A DNA stretch of 64,000 nucleotides, from positions 5,332,001 through 5,396,000 of the forward strand of contig NZ_CP074102.1 in assembly GCF_018310535.1 (NCBI RefSeq). The letters are read 5' to 3'. Made by a program: the position numbers and the translations under genes. The notes beneath the pieces were generated by a model. It was not told the origin of the DNA, ran no database searches, and worked only from the letters and a program-made list of their open reading frames with translations. The DNA comes from Streptomyces mirabilis (GTDB taxonomy: Bacteria > Actinomycetota > Actinomycetes > Streptomycetales > Streptomycetaceae). Shown one piece after another: positions 17,907 through 27,367 of the stretch (the first letter of the stretch is position 1; each line of letters begins with the position of its first letter).

Positions 17907-18812
17907 ATGACCGAGGATGCGCCTTCCAGGGGAAGCGACGACCAGCGACCGACGCCGCCTGACCCCGGATCCCCGAGCCCGGAGCTCCGGGCCTCCGACG
18001 CCGATCGTGAACGAGTCGCCGAACAGCTGCGGGACGCCCTCGCGGAGGGCCGCCTCGACATGGAGGAGTTCGAGGAGCGGCTGGAAGCGACGTTCAAGGC
18101 GCGGACGTACAGGGAACTGGAGCCGCTCACCCGCGATCTGCCCGGCGCGCACGCCGCGGCCCCGGTCTCCATGGTCAAGCAGCCTGAGGAGAGCGGGAGT
18201 TGGGCGGGGCGGATCGTCGGCGGCGAGGGCTCGTCCTCGTGGGGTGTCGCGATCCTGTCGGGCTTCGAGCGCAAGGGCCGCTGGACGGTCCCCAAACGCT
18301 TCAACTCCTTCGCCTTCATGGGCGGCGGCGAGATCGACCTGCGCGAGGCGAACTTCGCGGACCGCGAGGTCGTCGTCAACGTCGTCGCCGTCATGGGCGG
18401 CGTGAACGTCATCGTGCCGCCCGGCGTCGAGGTCGTCGTCCGCGGCATCGGCATCATGGGCGGCTTCGACCACCGCGAGGAGGGGCGGGCCGGGGACCCG
18501 GGCGCCCCGCGCGTGATCGTCACGGGCTTCGCCTTCTGGGGCGGCGTCGGCGTGGAGCGCAAGCTGACCCGCGCCGAGCGGCTGCGCCTGAAGGAGGAGC
18601 GCCGCCAGGAGAAGCTGGAGCGCAAGAGCGCCCGCAAGGAACTGGAGGGCTCACGGCGGGACGGCCTCGGCGACATGTTCGACGCCCTCGACGACGCCCA
18701 CGACCTCATCCGCGAACGCCACGAGGAACGCAGGGAGCGCCAGGAGGAGCGCCGGGAACGGCACCGGGAGCGCAGGGACGAGCGGCATCGGCGGAGGCAC
18801 GGCGGCTACTAG
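17907..18812 (+). CDS. DUF1707 and LiaF-like domain protein with basic coiled-coil tail
   Basis: A 301-residue soluble protein. Residues about 28-80 are the DUF1707/SHOCT-like module (LRASDADRERVAEQLRDALAEG, EEFEERLEATFKARTYREL). Residues about 105-215 are beta-rich with the ILSGFERKGRW, VVAVMGGVNVIVPPGVEV and GIMGGF repeats of the LiaF/cell-wall-active antibiotic response C-terminal domain. The last 85 residues are a highly charged Arg/Glu helix or coiled coil (ERRERQEERRERHRERR). No membrane helix is seen. Related proteins are linked to envelope-stress signalling, but the exact role is unknown. Confidence 0.82.
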   Translation: MTEDAPSRGSDDQRPTPPDPGSPSPELRASDADRERVAEQLRDALAEGRLDMEEFEERLEATFKARTYRELEPLTRDLPGAHAAAPVSMVKQPEESGSWAGRIVGGEGSSSWGVAILSGFERKGRWTVPKRFNSFAFMGGGEIDLREANFADREVVVNVVAVMGGVNVIVPPGVEVVVRGIGIMGGFDHREEGRAGDPGAPRVIVTGFAFWGGVGVERKLTRAERLRLKEERRQEKLERKSARKELEGSRRDGLGDMFDALDDAHDLIRERHEERRERQEERRERHRERRDERHRRRHGGY

Positions 18813-18825
18813 TTTCCGGCCGATG

Positions 18826-20160
18826 TCACAGCTCCGCAGGCGCCGCCCCCTTCAGGTCCCCGAGCTCGAACACCTCCGCCATCCGCTTGTACCCCTTGTC
18901 ACTGGGATGCAGATGGTCCCCGGAGTCGTAATCGGCCCGCAGCCGCCGCGGATCGTACGGATCCCGCAACGCCTCGTCGAAGTCGACGACGGCGTCGTAC
19001 ACCTTCCCCGCCCGGATCTCCGCGTTGACGGCCCGGCGTACGGCGTCACGCGACCGTGAGTACCCGCGATGGCCGCCGAAGGGCATCAGCGTCGCCCCGA
19101 CGACCCGCAGTCCGCGCGCATGCGCCCGCCGCACCATCTCCCGCAGTCCGTCGGTGACCGTCCGCGGATCGACCTCACCCTGGTTGCGCAGGATGTCGTT
19201 GACGCCGAGGTCGATGACGACGGCCTTGACGTTCGTACGGCCGAGCACGTCGCGCTCGAGACGGTTCAGGCCGCTCGGGTTGTCGGCGGGCCGGCCGAGT
19301 CCTTCGGCCAGGACCTGGTTGCCGCTGATGCCCTGGTTGACGACGCTGTAGCGAGGCAGGTCGCCGGAGCCGGCCGCGGCGCGCAGCCGGTCGGCGAGGA
19401 CGTCCGTCCAGCGGTGGTTGGCGCCCTCCGTGGAGGTGATGCCGTCGGTGATCGAGTCGCCCAGGGCGACGACGGTGCCGACGGATTCGTCGCTCAGTAC
19501 GTCGAGCGCGGTGAGGTAGCGCCAGTGCGGGGTCTGCTCGGTGTACGCGGTGGCGGTCGCGTCCTCGGTGCGGTCGCCCTGGGCGGCGTACGAGATCTGC
19601 CGTGCGTGCGGGTGGTAGGTGACCGGGCCGGACGGGGTCGGGGAGTACGTGGTCACGAGGACGTCGGAGTCGCGCGGGATGCGCACGCGCACGGCGTCGC
19701 TCATGATCTGCGCTCCGGCCGGGACGATCACGGTGGTGCTGCCGGAGAAGGTGAGGCGGCGCATGGTGTCGGCCACCGCCGCCGCGTCGTTCGCGGCCGC
19801 GGCGACGGCGATCGAGGCGTGCGTGATGTTCAGCGGCTGCTGTCCGTAGAGGTTGGACAGGGTGATGCGGGCTTCGGTGCCGCCGACGTCCGTGTGCACG
19901 ACGTTGCGCAGGGAGCGGCCCGCCATGCCGTTCGTCTCGGTGCCGGGCTCGGCTCCGGCGGGGGAGGCCGACCAGGTGCCGACCCAGGTGCCGGAGGAGG
20001 CGGGGGCGGCCGAGTCGCGCGGGGCGCGGTTGTCGGCGGTGGCGTTGCGGGTGCCGCCGGTGCCGTCGTCGGCGGCGACACCCACGTATATGGCTCCGGA
20101 TATGGCCACGATCACGGCGGTGACGGCGGCCAGCAGGGCATAACCATGACGCTTGGTCAT
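18826..20160 (-). CDS. Secreted or membrane-anchored SGNH/GDSL hydrolase
   Basis: A 444-residue esterase/lipase-like protein. An N-terminal hydrophobic segment (about 6-28) is a signal peptide or anchor, followed by a low-complexity linker, a beta-rich domain (about 60-225) and an SGNH hydrolase domain. Ser236 in ALGDSITDG is the nucleophile, VIDLGVNDI carries the Asn of block III, and Asp415-x-x-His418 in GDHLHPSDKGY completes the dyad. It probably hydrolyses extracellular esters or acetyl groups on polysaccharide; the substrate is not determined. ATG 20160 was chosen because the signal begins there and GGAGA lies upstream. Confidence 0.88.
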   Translation of the reverse strand: MTKRHGYALLAAVTAVIVAISGAIYVGVAADDGTGGTRNATADNRAPRDSAAPASSGTWVGTWSASPAGAEPGTETNGMAGRSLRNVVHTDVGGTEARITLSNLYGQQPLNITHASIAVAAAANDAAAVADTMRRLTFSGSTTVIVPAGAQIMSDAVRVRIPRDSDVLVTTYSPTPSGPVTYHPHARQISYAAQGDRTEDATATAYTEQTPHWRYLTALDVLSDESVGTVVALGDSITDGITSTEGANHRWTDVLADRLRAAAGSGDLPRYSVVNQGISGNQVLAEGLGRPADNPSGLNRLERDVLGRTNVKAVVIDLGVNDILRNQGEVDPRTVTDGLREMVRRAHARGLRVVGATLMPFGGHRGYSRSRDAVRRAVNAEIRAGKVYDAVVDFDEALRDPYDPRRLRADYDSGDHLHPSDKGYKRMAEVFELGDLKGAAPAEL

Positions 20161-20444
20161 GCGGTGCGTGTCTCCTCGGGCGAGGGGAGCCCGAGGCTCC
20201 GAAGTGATGATCACATGATGGGGTACGGGGTAGGGAGGAAAACGACGGGACCCCCTCCCGTGGCCTCGAACGACCCTGGGACGCCCCGGAGGTGCCCCTG
20301 AGATTTCCCGGAGACGGCCCCAGGATTCCCCTGAGTTCCCCCCGCCCGAACAGACGCAGGGAACTCCTGTTCCGTTCCGGGAGTCGGTCAGGAAGGGACA
20401 ATGTGTACGGAGCCCTCGGACGGCGCGGCGAACGGGTGGAGTGA

Positions 20445-21872
20445 ATGGAACGAACAGAACCGGAAGACGCGGGCGCCGAAGGGCAGCCCGCCCGGTCCGG
20501 CGCCTCCGGCAACCGCGCGACGACCGCCGTCGACCAGGCCGAACGCGCGACGGCCGGCCCCGGCCGGGAGCGGCGCGCGACGACCGAACCCGGCCCGCCG
20601 AACCGCGCGATGACGTCGTTCAGCCCCGCCGACGAGGAGAAGCGTCGCGGTGTCCGCCAGATGAAACTGACGGCCACCGGCCTGCTGCTCTTCGTCGCCC
20701 TCGTGTACGTCCTCGCGAAATGGGCGTCCCACGAGGGCGCCGGCCCCTGGACCGGCTATGTCGCGGCGGCCGCCGAGGCCGGCATGGTCGGCGCGCTCGC
20801 CGACTGGTTCGCGGTCACGGCCCTCTTCCGCCACCCGCTCGGCCTGCCCATCCCGCACACCGCGATCATCCCCACCAAGAAGGACCAGCTGGGCGTCTCG
20901 CTCGGCGAGTTCGTGGGCGAGAACTTCCTCTCCTCCGACGTCGTACGACAGCGCCTGCGCGCCGTGGGCATCGGCAGCCGTCTCGGTGCCTGGCTCGCCG
21001 AACCGGAGCACGCCGACCGGGTCACCGCCGAGCTCGCCGCCGCGCTCAGAGGCGCCCTGACCGTGCTGCGCGACTCCGACGTGCAGGCGGTGGTCGGAGA
21101 GGCGATCACCCGCCGCGCCGACGCCCAGGAGATCGCGCCCGGCATAGGGAAGATGCTGGAGAAGATCGTCGCGGACGGCGGCCACAAGCGGGTCGTGGAC
21201 CTGGTCTGCATCCGCGCCCACGACTGGCTGGTGCTCCACGACGAGCAGGTCATGGACGCGATCCAGGGCGGCGCGCCCGGCTGGACCCCGCGCTTCGTCG
21301 ACAAGAAGGTCGGCGAGCGGGTCTACAAGGAGCTGCTCCGCTTCGTCACCGAGATGCGCGACGCCCCCTCCCACCCGGCCCGCGGCGCCCTCGACCGCTT
21401 CCTCACCGACTTCGCCTCCGACCTCCAGTCCGACACCGACACCCGCGCGCGCGTGGAGCGCCTGAAGGGTGAGGTGCTGGGCCGCGGCGAGGTCCAGGAC
21501 CTGATCGCCTCCGCCTGGACGGCCGTACGGTCCATGATCGTGTCCGCCGCCGAGGACGAGCGCAGTGAGCTGCGGCTGCGCGTGCGGGCCTCCCTGCTCT
21601 CGCTGGGCGCCCGCATGGCCACCGATCCCAAGCTCCAGGCCAAGGTCGACCGGTGGGTCGAGGGCGCGGCGGTGTACGTGGTGACGACGTACCGGGCCGA
21701 GATCACCTCCCTCATCACCGACACGGTGGCCGGCTGGGACGCCGAGCACACGACCAGGAAGATCGAGGCCCACATCGGCCGTGACCTGCAGTTCATCCGG
21801 ATCAACGGCACGGTGGTGGGCTCGTTGGCCGGGTTGCTGATCTTTACGGTGTCGCGGATCGTGGGGGCGTAG
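20445..21872 (+). CDS. DUF445 family membrane protein
   Basis: A 475-residue protein of the DUF445 (YjiN-like) family. After a disordered 60-residue head come two N-terminal membrane helices (about 75-92 and 103-120), the hallmark [37 protein letters not shown] region, a long helical middle, and a C-terminal membrane helix (about 455-472). Codon use supports the ATG at 20445, but ATG 20610 ([11 protein letters not shown]), nearer the family domain, could be the true start. Function unknown. Confidence 0.85.
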   Translation: MERTEPEDAGAEGQPARSGASGNRATTAVDQAERATAGPGRERRATTEPGPPNRAMTSFSPADEEKRRGVRQMKLTATGLLLFVALVYVLAKWASHEGAGPWTGYVAAAAEAGMVGALADWFAVTALFRHPLGLPIPHTAIIPTKKDQLGVSLGEFVGENFLSSDVVRQRLRAVGIGSRLGAWLAEPEHADRVTAELAAALRGALTVLRDSDVQAVVGEAITRRADAQEIAPGIGKMLEKIVADGGHKRVVDLVCIRAHDWLVLHDEQVMDAIQGGAPGWTPRFVDKKVGERVYKELLRFVTEMRDAPSHPARGALDRFLTDFASDLQSDTDTRARVERLKGEVLGRGEVQDLIASAWTAVRSMIVSAAEDERSELRLRVRASLLSLGARMATDPKLQAKVDRWVEGAAVYVVTTYRAEITSLITDTVAGWDAEHTTRKIEAHIGRDLQFIRINGTVVGSLAGLLIFTVSRIVGA

Positions 21873-21966
21873 ATCCCTCTCGGGAGGGCGTGACCGCACT
21901 CGGGCGGGCGTAGGCCGTGCTCCGGAGGGAACCCGGGCAGGCGTCGCTCGACGAGGAGGGAGCCTC

Positions 21967-23463
21967 ATGTCCACCGTTGAGGAAAAGGGCCGGGGGGAAG
22001 GCCGGGATCAAGGCGGGGGCCGGGTCACCACCGCCGTTCCCGCTCGTCTCGACCGCCTCCCCTGGTCACGCTGGCACTGGACCGTGGTGATCGGCCTCGG
22101 CACGGTGTGGATCCTCGACGGACTGGAAGTCACGGTCGTCGGCAACATCGCCGGACGCCTCTCCGAGCCCGGCAGCGGCCTGCCGATCACCTCCGCGCAG
22201 GTCACCGGCACCGCGGCGGCCTTCTATGTCGCCGGCGCGTGCGTCGGGGCGCTGTTCTTCGGCCGCCTCACCGACCGCTTCGGCCGCAGGAAACTGTTCA
22301 TGGTCACCCTGGCGGTGTATCTGGGGGCCACGGCTCTGACCGCCGTCTCCTTCGAGCCCTGGTGGTTCTTCACCTTCCGCTTCCTCACGGGCTTCGGCAT
22401 CGGCGGCGAGTACGCGGCCATCAACTCCGCGATCGACGAGCTGATCCCCTCCCAGCACCGCGGCCGGGTCGACCTGATCATCAACGGAAGCTTCTGGCTG
22501 GGCGCGATCGGCGGCTCCCTGCTGTCGATCGTCGCGCTGGACACCGACCTCTTCCCGGCGAACATCGGCTGGCGGCTGACCTTCGCCCTCGGCGTGGTCC
22601 TCGGCCTGGTCATCCTCCTCGTACGCCGCAATGTCCCGGAGAGCCCACGGTGGCTGCTGATCCACGGCAGACAGGAGGAGGCCGAGCAACTGGTGGCCTC
22701 GGTGGAGGAACGGGTCCGCGCCGACCTCGGTGGCCGCGAACTGCCGCCTCCCGTCGGGGAGATCACCATCCATCAGCGCAAGAGCATCGGCTTCCTCACC
22801 ATCGCCCGCACGGTCTTCGCGACCTACCGCAAGCGCGCCGCGTTCGGCCTCTCCCTCTTCATCGGCCAGGCGTTCCTCTACAACGCGATCACCTTCGGCT
22901 TCGGTGCGATCCTGACGAAGTTCTACGACGTCCCGGCGGGCGCCACCGGCTACTACTTCGCCGTGATCGCGTTCGGCAACTTCCTCGGCCCGCTGCTGCT
23001 CGGCAAGCTCTTCGACACGGTCGGCCGCCGCCCGATGATCTCGTCGACGTACCTGCTCTCCGGGCTGCTGCTGTTCGGCACGGCCTGGCTGTTCGGCCGG
23101 GGCTCGCTGAGCGCGGTGACCCTGACGGCCTGCTGGTGCGTGGCCCTCTTCTTCGCCTCGGCGGGCGCGTCGAGCGCCTATCTCACCGTCTCCGAGATCT
23201 TCCCGATGGAGACCCGCGCGATGGCCATCGCCTTCTTCTACGCCATCGGCACGGCGGCCGGCGGCATCAGCGGACCGCTGGTCTTCGCGAACCTCACCCA
23301 GTCCGGCGTGGTCGGCGACACCGTGCTGGCCTTCCAGATCGGCGCGGGCCTGATGTGCGTGGCGGGGCTGGTCGCCGCGTTCCTGGCGGTGAAGGCCGAA
23401 CGACGCTCGCTGGAGGACATCGCGACCCCGCTGTCGGCGGCGGCACCCGCCGACTCCGCCTGA
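21967..23463 (+). CDS. MFS transporter (aromatic-acid/sugar-porter-like)
   Basis: A 498-residue major facilitator with 12 predicted helices. Motif A appears as [13 protein letters not shown] between helices 2 and 3, with a weaker repeat [13 protein letters not shown] in the second half. [12 protein letters not shown] in helix 1 has the D-G-x-E pattern common in AAHS/metabolite:H+ symporters. A long insert follows helix 6 (about residues 225-270). GAGGAGGG precedes the ATG. It is probably a proton-coupled importer of an organic acid or sugar; the substrate cannot be inferred. Confidence 0.88.
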   Translation: MSTVEEKGRGEGRDQGGGRVTTAVPARLDRLPWSRWHWTVVIGLGTVWILDGLEVTVVGNIAGRLSEPGSGLPITSAQVTGTAAAFYVAGACVGALFFGRLTDRFGRRKLFMVTLAVYLGATALTAVSFEPWWFFTFRFLTGFGIGGEYAAINSAIDELIPSQHRGRVDLIINGSFWLGAIGGSLLSIVALDTDLFPANIGWRLTFALGVVLGLVILLVRRNVPESPRWLLIHGRQEEAEQLVASVEERVRADLGGRELPPPVGEITIHQRKSIGFLTIARTVFATYRKRAAFGLSLFIGQAFLYNAITFGFGAILTKFYDVPAGATGYYFAVIAFGNFLGPLLLGKLFDTVGRRPMISSTYLLSGLLLFGTAWLFGRGSLSAVTLTACWCVALFFASAGASSAYLTVSEIFPMETRAMAIAFFYAIGTAAGGISGPLVFANLTQSGVVGDTVLAFQIGAGLMCVAGLVAAFLAVKAERRSLEDIATPLSAAAPADSA

Positions 23464-23489
23464 GCACAGGAGCCTGATTACGGGAACCT

Positions 23490-23503
23490 GAGTACGCGTA
23501 CTC
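23490..23503. promoter_or_regulatory. Perfect 14-bp palindrome, possible operator
   Basis: GAGTACGCGTACTC lies 37 bases upstream of the following small membrane-protein gene. Its form fits a TetR- or GntR-type operator, but no cognate regulator is evident nearby. Confidence 0.35.
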
Positions 23504-23539
23504 TGTCGGCCCGCCGCCCGGGCGGGAACCCTCGTACGC

Positions 23540-24037
23540 ATGACCGAGAAGCTGTTAGGCCCTCTGCGAACGCGCCCCTGGCCGGAACGCTGGCTGACGC
23601 GCGTGCTCGGCGCCGCCCTCTCCGGCGCGGCGTACCTCCTCTGCCTCCCCTGGGACCTGCGCAATCGCCCCGGAGCGACCGGGGCGATCACCGAGACGAC
23701 CTCGATGACCGTGCTCGGCGCCGTCCTCCTCGGCGTGGCCCTGCTGCTCCTGGCCGCCTACCTCGGCCGCCGGGACGCGCTGGCCTGGCCCCTGCTGCTG
23801 GTGGCGGGGCCGCCGGCCGCACTGATGTACGTCTCCTTCCACTCCCACCCGGAGCCCCCGGACGCGGCGGTCTGGCCGCTCACCTGGGCCTTCTTCACGC
23901 TGGTGGTCGCGGCGGGGGTACTGATCGCGACGGCGGTGGCGAGGCGGTACCGGGCGGCGGACTGGGCGAGTTCCTCGGGCTCCGGCGACTCCTGGGACTC
24001 GTCGGACGAGGCACTCAGCCTCGCCCGGTGGTGGTGA
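23540..24037 (+). CDS. Four-helix membrane protein of unknown function with a TTA codon
   Basis: A 165-residue protein with about four membrane segments (roughly 22-38, 55-75, 80-98, 108-130) and a Ser/Asp-rich C-terminal tail. I recognise no family. The sixth codon is TTA (23555-23557), a leucine codon read in Streptomyces only by the bldA tRNA, so translation may be restricted to late development. The start is ATG 23540 with no strong Shine-Dalgarno. A perfect palindrome lies upstream. Confidence 0.72.
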   Translation: MTEKLLGPLRTRPWPERWLTRVLGAALSGAAYLLCLPWDLRNRPGATGAITETTSMTVLGAVLLGVALLLLAAYLGRRDALAWPLLLVAGPPAALMYVSFHSHPEPPDAAVWPLTWAFFTLVVAAGVLIATAVARRYRAADWASSSGSGDSWDSSDEALSLARWW

Positions 24038-24086
24038 CCGTCCGGCGGGGAGGGGAGGAGGACTCACGGACCGTTGAAGCGACGAT

Positions 24087-24617
24087 TCACGGACCGTAGA
24101 AGTACCGCGAGCCCTTCTCGATGAAGTACGTGGCGTAGATGCGCCCGAGGGCCGGCTTGCCGCGGTACATGCCCACGTACGGGCGGGAGCTGTCGACCAC
24201 GACGGGCCGTGTCATACAGGCGAACCGGACGCGTTGGCGCTCCTCCGCCCACCGCACGGCGGCCGGGTCGACGCGGTCGCTGACCAGGACGGGGAAGGCG
24301 CCGACCCCGTTCTGCAGACCGACGGGCAGGCCGCCCTTGGTGTCCTTGGCGTACTTCGTCACCTGTTCGGTGAAGCCCTCGACGACGGGCACGGTGATCT
24401 CCGGAACCGCCGCGGCCACGGTGAACAGATACAGCTTCGTCGCCATCCAGCGAAGCCGGAAGTCCGACCGCCGCCCCACCAGCACGGGCACCCCGGCCCA
24501 GTCCTCCCAGCGGGTGGCGCACCCGTCGGCCGTCAGTCGGCCCTCCAGGGTGGCGAGGTAGGCCCCCGGGGCCGAGGGCGTCGACGGATCGTGTGGTCCG
24601 TGCACCTGTCCATGCAT
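24087..24617 (-). CDS. Conserved-type hypothetical protein
   Basis: A 176-residue soluble protein of mixed alpha/beta character, with no signal peptide or membrane segment. Recognisable stretches include GVPVLVGRRSDFRLRWMATKLYLF and the C-terminal GRIYATYFIEKGSRYFYGP. I do not recognise the family. Codon bias is normal and the gene lies 16 bases downstream of a DUF2269-like gene on the same strand, so the two may form a small operon. Confidence 0.68.
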   Translation of the reverse strand: MHGQVHGPHDPSTPSAPGAYLATLEGRLTADGCATRWEDWAGVPVLVGRRSDFRLRWMATKLYLFTVAAAVPEITVPVVEGFTEQVTKYAKDTKGGLPVGLQNGVGAFPVLVSDRVDPAAVRWAEERQRVRFACMTRPVVVDSSRPYVGMYRGKPALGRIYATYFIEKGSRYFYGP

Positions 24618-24633
24618 GAGCCGGATCCTAGGG

Positions 24634-25158
24634 CTAGGCGCCCGTGGTGGACCCCGGTCGGACGATCATCAGGATCGTGACGGTGGCCCAGAGGAGGCTG
24701 AAGAGCCCGGTGAACATGGCGAGCCGGGCGATGTCCCGCGGGCCGACACGGTTCGCTCCGGCGTACGCCGCACCCTGCCCGCCTTCCCCCACGCCTTCCT
24801 CTATGGACTCCTCCATGCCCTCCATGCCCTCCATGAGCGCGGTTTGCCGGGGCAGGACCAGCGCGGCGAGGACGACGGCGGCCAGGGCCGTCAGCGCGAT
24901 CGAGGCGATCAGCCAGGTGTCGCCGAGCACGCCCATGTTCTTGGCCGTGGCGAACCCGAACACGGGCACGGCGACGCCGACCGTCGCGTACACACGGCAT
25001 ATGCGGTGCAGCACCCGCACGGTGGAGAGGGCCTGGGCGTCTCCGGGCTCGGCGAGCGCCTTGCGCGCACTGGGCGGGAACATGCTGGCGGCGACGGTGA
25101 CGGGCCCGACGGCGACGATCGCGGCGAGGACGTGCACGGCGAGAAGGAACTTGTTCAC
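24634..25158 (-). CDS. DUF2269-like four-helix membrane protein
   Basis: A 174-residue integral membrane protein with four helices. The N-terminal LLAVHVLAAIVAVGPVTVAASMFPP carries the conserved His and Gly/Pro pattern of DUF2269-like membrane proteins, and RVLHRICRVYATVG gives a second conserved basic segment. Helices 3 and 4 are separated by an acidic Met/Glu/Gly loop (EGMEGMEESIEEGVGEG). GTG 25158 is the start. Function unknown. Confidence 0.75.
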   Translation of the reverse strand: MNKFLLAVHVLAAIVAVGPVTVAASMFPPSARKALAEPGDAQALSTVRVLHRICRVYATVGVAVPVFGFATAKNMGVLGDTWLIASIALTALAAVVLAALVLPRQTALMEGMEGMEESIEEGVGEGGQGAAYAGANRVGPRDIARLAMFTGLFSLLWATVTILMIVRPGSTTGA

Positions 25159-25332
25159 GGGCTGACGCTAGGGGTGCGCGCGATCTTGCAGAAGCGGCAC
25201 TTCTGCCAGGGTCCAACGGATTCTCGCCAACCGTCCTGCCGCGGGGAATCGGCAGCCCGAACGTAGCCCCACGAGGCCACGAGGCTGAGGGCCCCGCTTG
25301 GCCACAATCCGCTGTATGTCTACGCTCTGGCC

Positions 25333-26361
25333 ATGCACACCGTGGCCGTACTGGCGCTCGACCAGGTCATCCCGTTCGACCTCTCCGCCCCGATCGACAC
25401 CTTCGGCTGGGCCCGGCTGCCGGACGGCCGGGAGCCCTACCGGATCCGGGTCTGCTCGCCCGCGGCGGACGAGGAGGTGAGCGCGGGCCCGTTCACCATC
25501 CGCGCCCCCTACGGCCTGGAGGCGCTGGCCGAGGCCGACACGATCATCCTGCCCGGCATCGCGAACCCGGCCGCCCCGCTCCCGCCGGGCGTGACGCAGG
25601 CGCTGCGCGCGGCGGCCGCGAACGGCACCCGGATCGCCTCGATCTGCGTGGGCGCCTTCGTCTTCGCCGCCACCGGCCTGCTGGACGGGCTGCGCGCCAC
25701 CACGCACTGGGTCGCGGCCGCGAACCTGGCGGCCAGGTACCCCGCCGTGACCGTCGACCCGAACGTCCTCTACGTCGACAACGGCCAGTTCCTCACCTCG
25801 GCGGGCGCGGCCGCCGCCCTCGACATGTGCCTGCACATGATCCGCCAGGACCACGGTTCGGCGGTCGCCGCGCACGCGGCCCGGATGTCGGTCATGCCGC
25901 TCGAACGGGAGGGCGGCCAGGCCCAGTTCATCATCCACGACCAGCCCCCGGTACCGGCCGGCACCACGATGGAGCCCCTCCTCGCCTGGCTGGAGGAGAA
26001 CGCGGAGCGTGAGCTGACCCTGGAGGACATCGCCGCCCACGCCGGCATGAGCACTCGTACGCTCAACCGCCGCTTCCGCGACCAGACCGGCACCACACCG
26101 CTCCAATGGCTGCACCGCGCCCGGGTCCGCCGCGCCCAGTACCTCCTGGAGACGACCACGTACCCGGTCGAACGCATCGCGACCCAGGCGGGGTTCGGCT
26201 CACCGACGGCGTTCCGGGAGCGGTTCAAGCGAGTGGTGGGAACGAGCCCGTACGCGTACCGCCGGGCATTTCAGGGAACGGGGCCCTCGGTCACGCTCTC
26301 GGCCTCGGGCGCGGCCTCGGTCTCGGGCGCGGAGTCCGTGTCCGCCGCCGCGGCCTCATAG
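25333..26361 (+). CDS. GlxA-type AraC regulator with DJ-1/PfpI domain
   Basis: A 342-residue transcription factor. Residues 1-190 form a class I glutamine amidotransferase-like (DJ-1/PfpI) sensor with the ASICVGAFVFAATGLLDG nucleophile-elbow region. Residues about 220-320 are an AraC-type double helix-turn-helix (ELTLEDIAAHAGMSTRTLNRRF; ERIATQAGFGSPTAFRERFKR). Such regulators often control catabolic or detoxification genes, but no obvious target operon adjoins. The last 30 residues are an Ala/Ser/Val/Gly repeat tail overlapping the 3' end of the convergent marR gene by 91 bp. Confidence 0.9.
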   Translation: MHTVAVLALDQVIPFDLSAPIDTFGWARLPDGREPYRIRVCSPAADEEVSAGPFTIRAPYGLEALAEADTIILPGIANPAAPLPPGVTQALRAAAANGTRIASICVGAFVFAATGLLDGLRATTHWVAAANLAARYPAVTVDPNVLYVDNGQFLTSAGAAAALDMCLHMIRQDHGSAVAAHAARMSVMPLEREGGQAQFIIHDQPPVPAGTTMEPLLAWLEENAERELTLEDIAAHAGMSTRTLNRRFRDQTGTTPLQWLHRARVRRAQYLLETTTYPVERIATQAGFGSPTAFRERFKRVVGTSPYAYRRAFQGTGPSVTLSASGAASVSGAESVSAAAAS

Positions 26362-26777
26362 GCGCGCAAGGTGTCGATGACCAGCTGCCGCTGATCGGGG
26401 GTCAGCGGTTCCAGCGCCTGACGCCAGGCGGTGGCTCCGCGCGCCAGCCACGCGGAGATGGAGGGCCGTTGGGCGTCGGTGATGCTGACGATGCGTCGCC
26501 GCCGGTCGGCCGGGTCTTCCCGCCGCTCCAGAATTCCCTTCCCGCTCAGCTCGCCGACCATGAGGCTGACGGTGGTCGGCGCGACTTCGAGGCGGGCGGC
26601 CAGGTCGTTCACCGTCAGAGGCCCGTCGAAGAGCAGGTACGACAGCAGCGACAGGTGCCGCGGAGCGAGCGCCAGCGACTGGAGCTCCTCGGGCACCGGG
26701 ATGCGCTTGGCCCGCCCGACCATGCGAGGCATGAGCAGCAGCAGCGCCCTGACGGCGTCGTCGACGCTCGTTGACAT
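26271..26777 (-). CDS. MarR-family transcriptional regulator
   Basis: A 168-residue winged-helix regulator. LTVNDLAARLEVAPTTVSLMVGELSGKGIL is the DNA-recognition helix pair and ERREDPADRRRRIVSITDAQ the wing, both typical of MarR. The acidic C-terminal tail (AAAADTDSAPETEAAPEAES) is encoded antisense to the glxA-type gene's tail. It diverges from a tautomerase gene, with two CTTTG-N4-CAAAG dyads between them that are its probable operators, so it likely represses itself and the tautomerase. The inducer is unknown. Confidence 0.9.
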   Translation of the reverse strand: MSTSVDDAVRALLLLMPRMVGRAKRIPVPEELQSLALAPRHLSLLSYLLFDGPLTVNDLAARLEVAPTTVSLMVGELSGKGILERREDPADRRRRIVSITDAQRPSISAWLARGATAWRQALEPLTPDQRQLVIDTLRAYEAAAADTDSAPETEAAPEAESVTEGPVP

Positions 26778-26796
26778 CGACCATCCCTCTCATTAG

Positions 26797-26827
26797 CTTT
26801 GAAAGCAAAGATGCTTTGCCCTCAAAG
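26797..26827. promoter_or_regulatory. Tandem MarR operators (two CTTTG-N4-CAAAG dyads)
   Basis: CTTTG-AAAG-CAAAG at 26797-26810 and CTTTG-CCCT-CAAAG at 26814-26827 are two identical half-site pairs 17 bp apart. They lie in the short divergent region between marR and the tautomerase gene. Confidence 0.72.
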
Positions 26828-26872
26828 GGAACCTGGCGTCATGGTACCGATCCACGCGAACGGAGATCCCTC

Positions 26873-27256
26873 ATGCCACACCTCACCGTGCAGATCCGCG
26901 AGGAGACGCTCGACGGAGACGTCGAACCGAAGCTCGTCCGGGCGCTGACCGACGCGGTGGCCGCCGTGGTCGGGGAGTGGGCGCGTACGGTCGCGGTCGT
27001 GGAACTGTTCGGCGTCCCCGAGCACCGCTGGGGAACCGCGGGCATACCCGGCAAGGCACCCGCGCCGCTCGTCACGCTCGCCCTGCGCGAGGCGGCCCTG
27101 ACCCACCCTCAGATCCCTGACGCGCCCGCCCGCTTGATCAGGTCCCTGACGGAAGCGGTGACCACGGTCCTCGGCGAGTCCGTACGGGAGCACGTGTCCG
27201 TGTTGATCGTGGGTGTCCCGGCCGGACGGTCGGGGGTGGGCGGGGAAGTCGCCTGA
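26873..27256 (+). CDS. Tautomerase (4-oxalocrotonate tautomerase/MSAD superfamily)
   Basis: A 127-residue protein beginning Met-Pro, so Met removal would expose the catalytic amino-terminal proline of this superfamily (MPHLTVQIREE). It contains two tandem beta-alpha-beta units: residues 1-60, and about 66-120, where AALTHPQIPDAPARLIRSLTEAV echoes the first. The length fits fused-subunit tautomerases. The substrate is unknown. CGGAGA lies just upstream of the ATG. Its promoter region overlaps the tandem MarR-type dyads, suggesting induction by the MarR ligand. Confidence 0.78.
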   Translation: MPHLTVQIREETLDGDVEPKLVRALTDAVAAVVGEWARTVAVVELFGVPEHRWGTAGIPGKAPAPLVTLALREAALTHPQIPDAPARLIRSLTEAVTTVLGESVREHVSVLIVGVPAGRSGVGGEVA

Positions 27257-27367
27257 CCCGGTGCCGACACAGTCGGCCCAGGACAGGACCGCCGCCGGGC
27301 TCAGCGCGAGGGGCGGGCCCGGCGGCGACCGTCGTAGGTACTCAGGCTCGTACCGTCGCGTACTCGC

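Noticed and set aside
16010..18709. An 899-codon minus-strand open frame across the ABC exporter operon
   Set aside because: It lies opposite three genes with intact ABC motifs and has the biased composition expected of the antisense strand of high-GC DNA.
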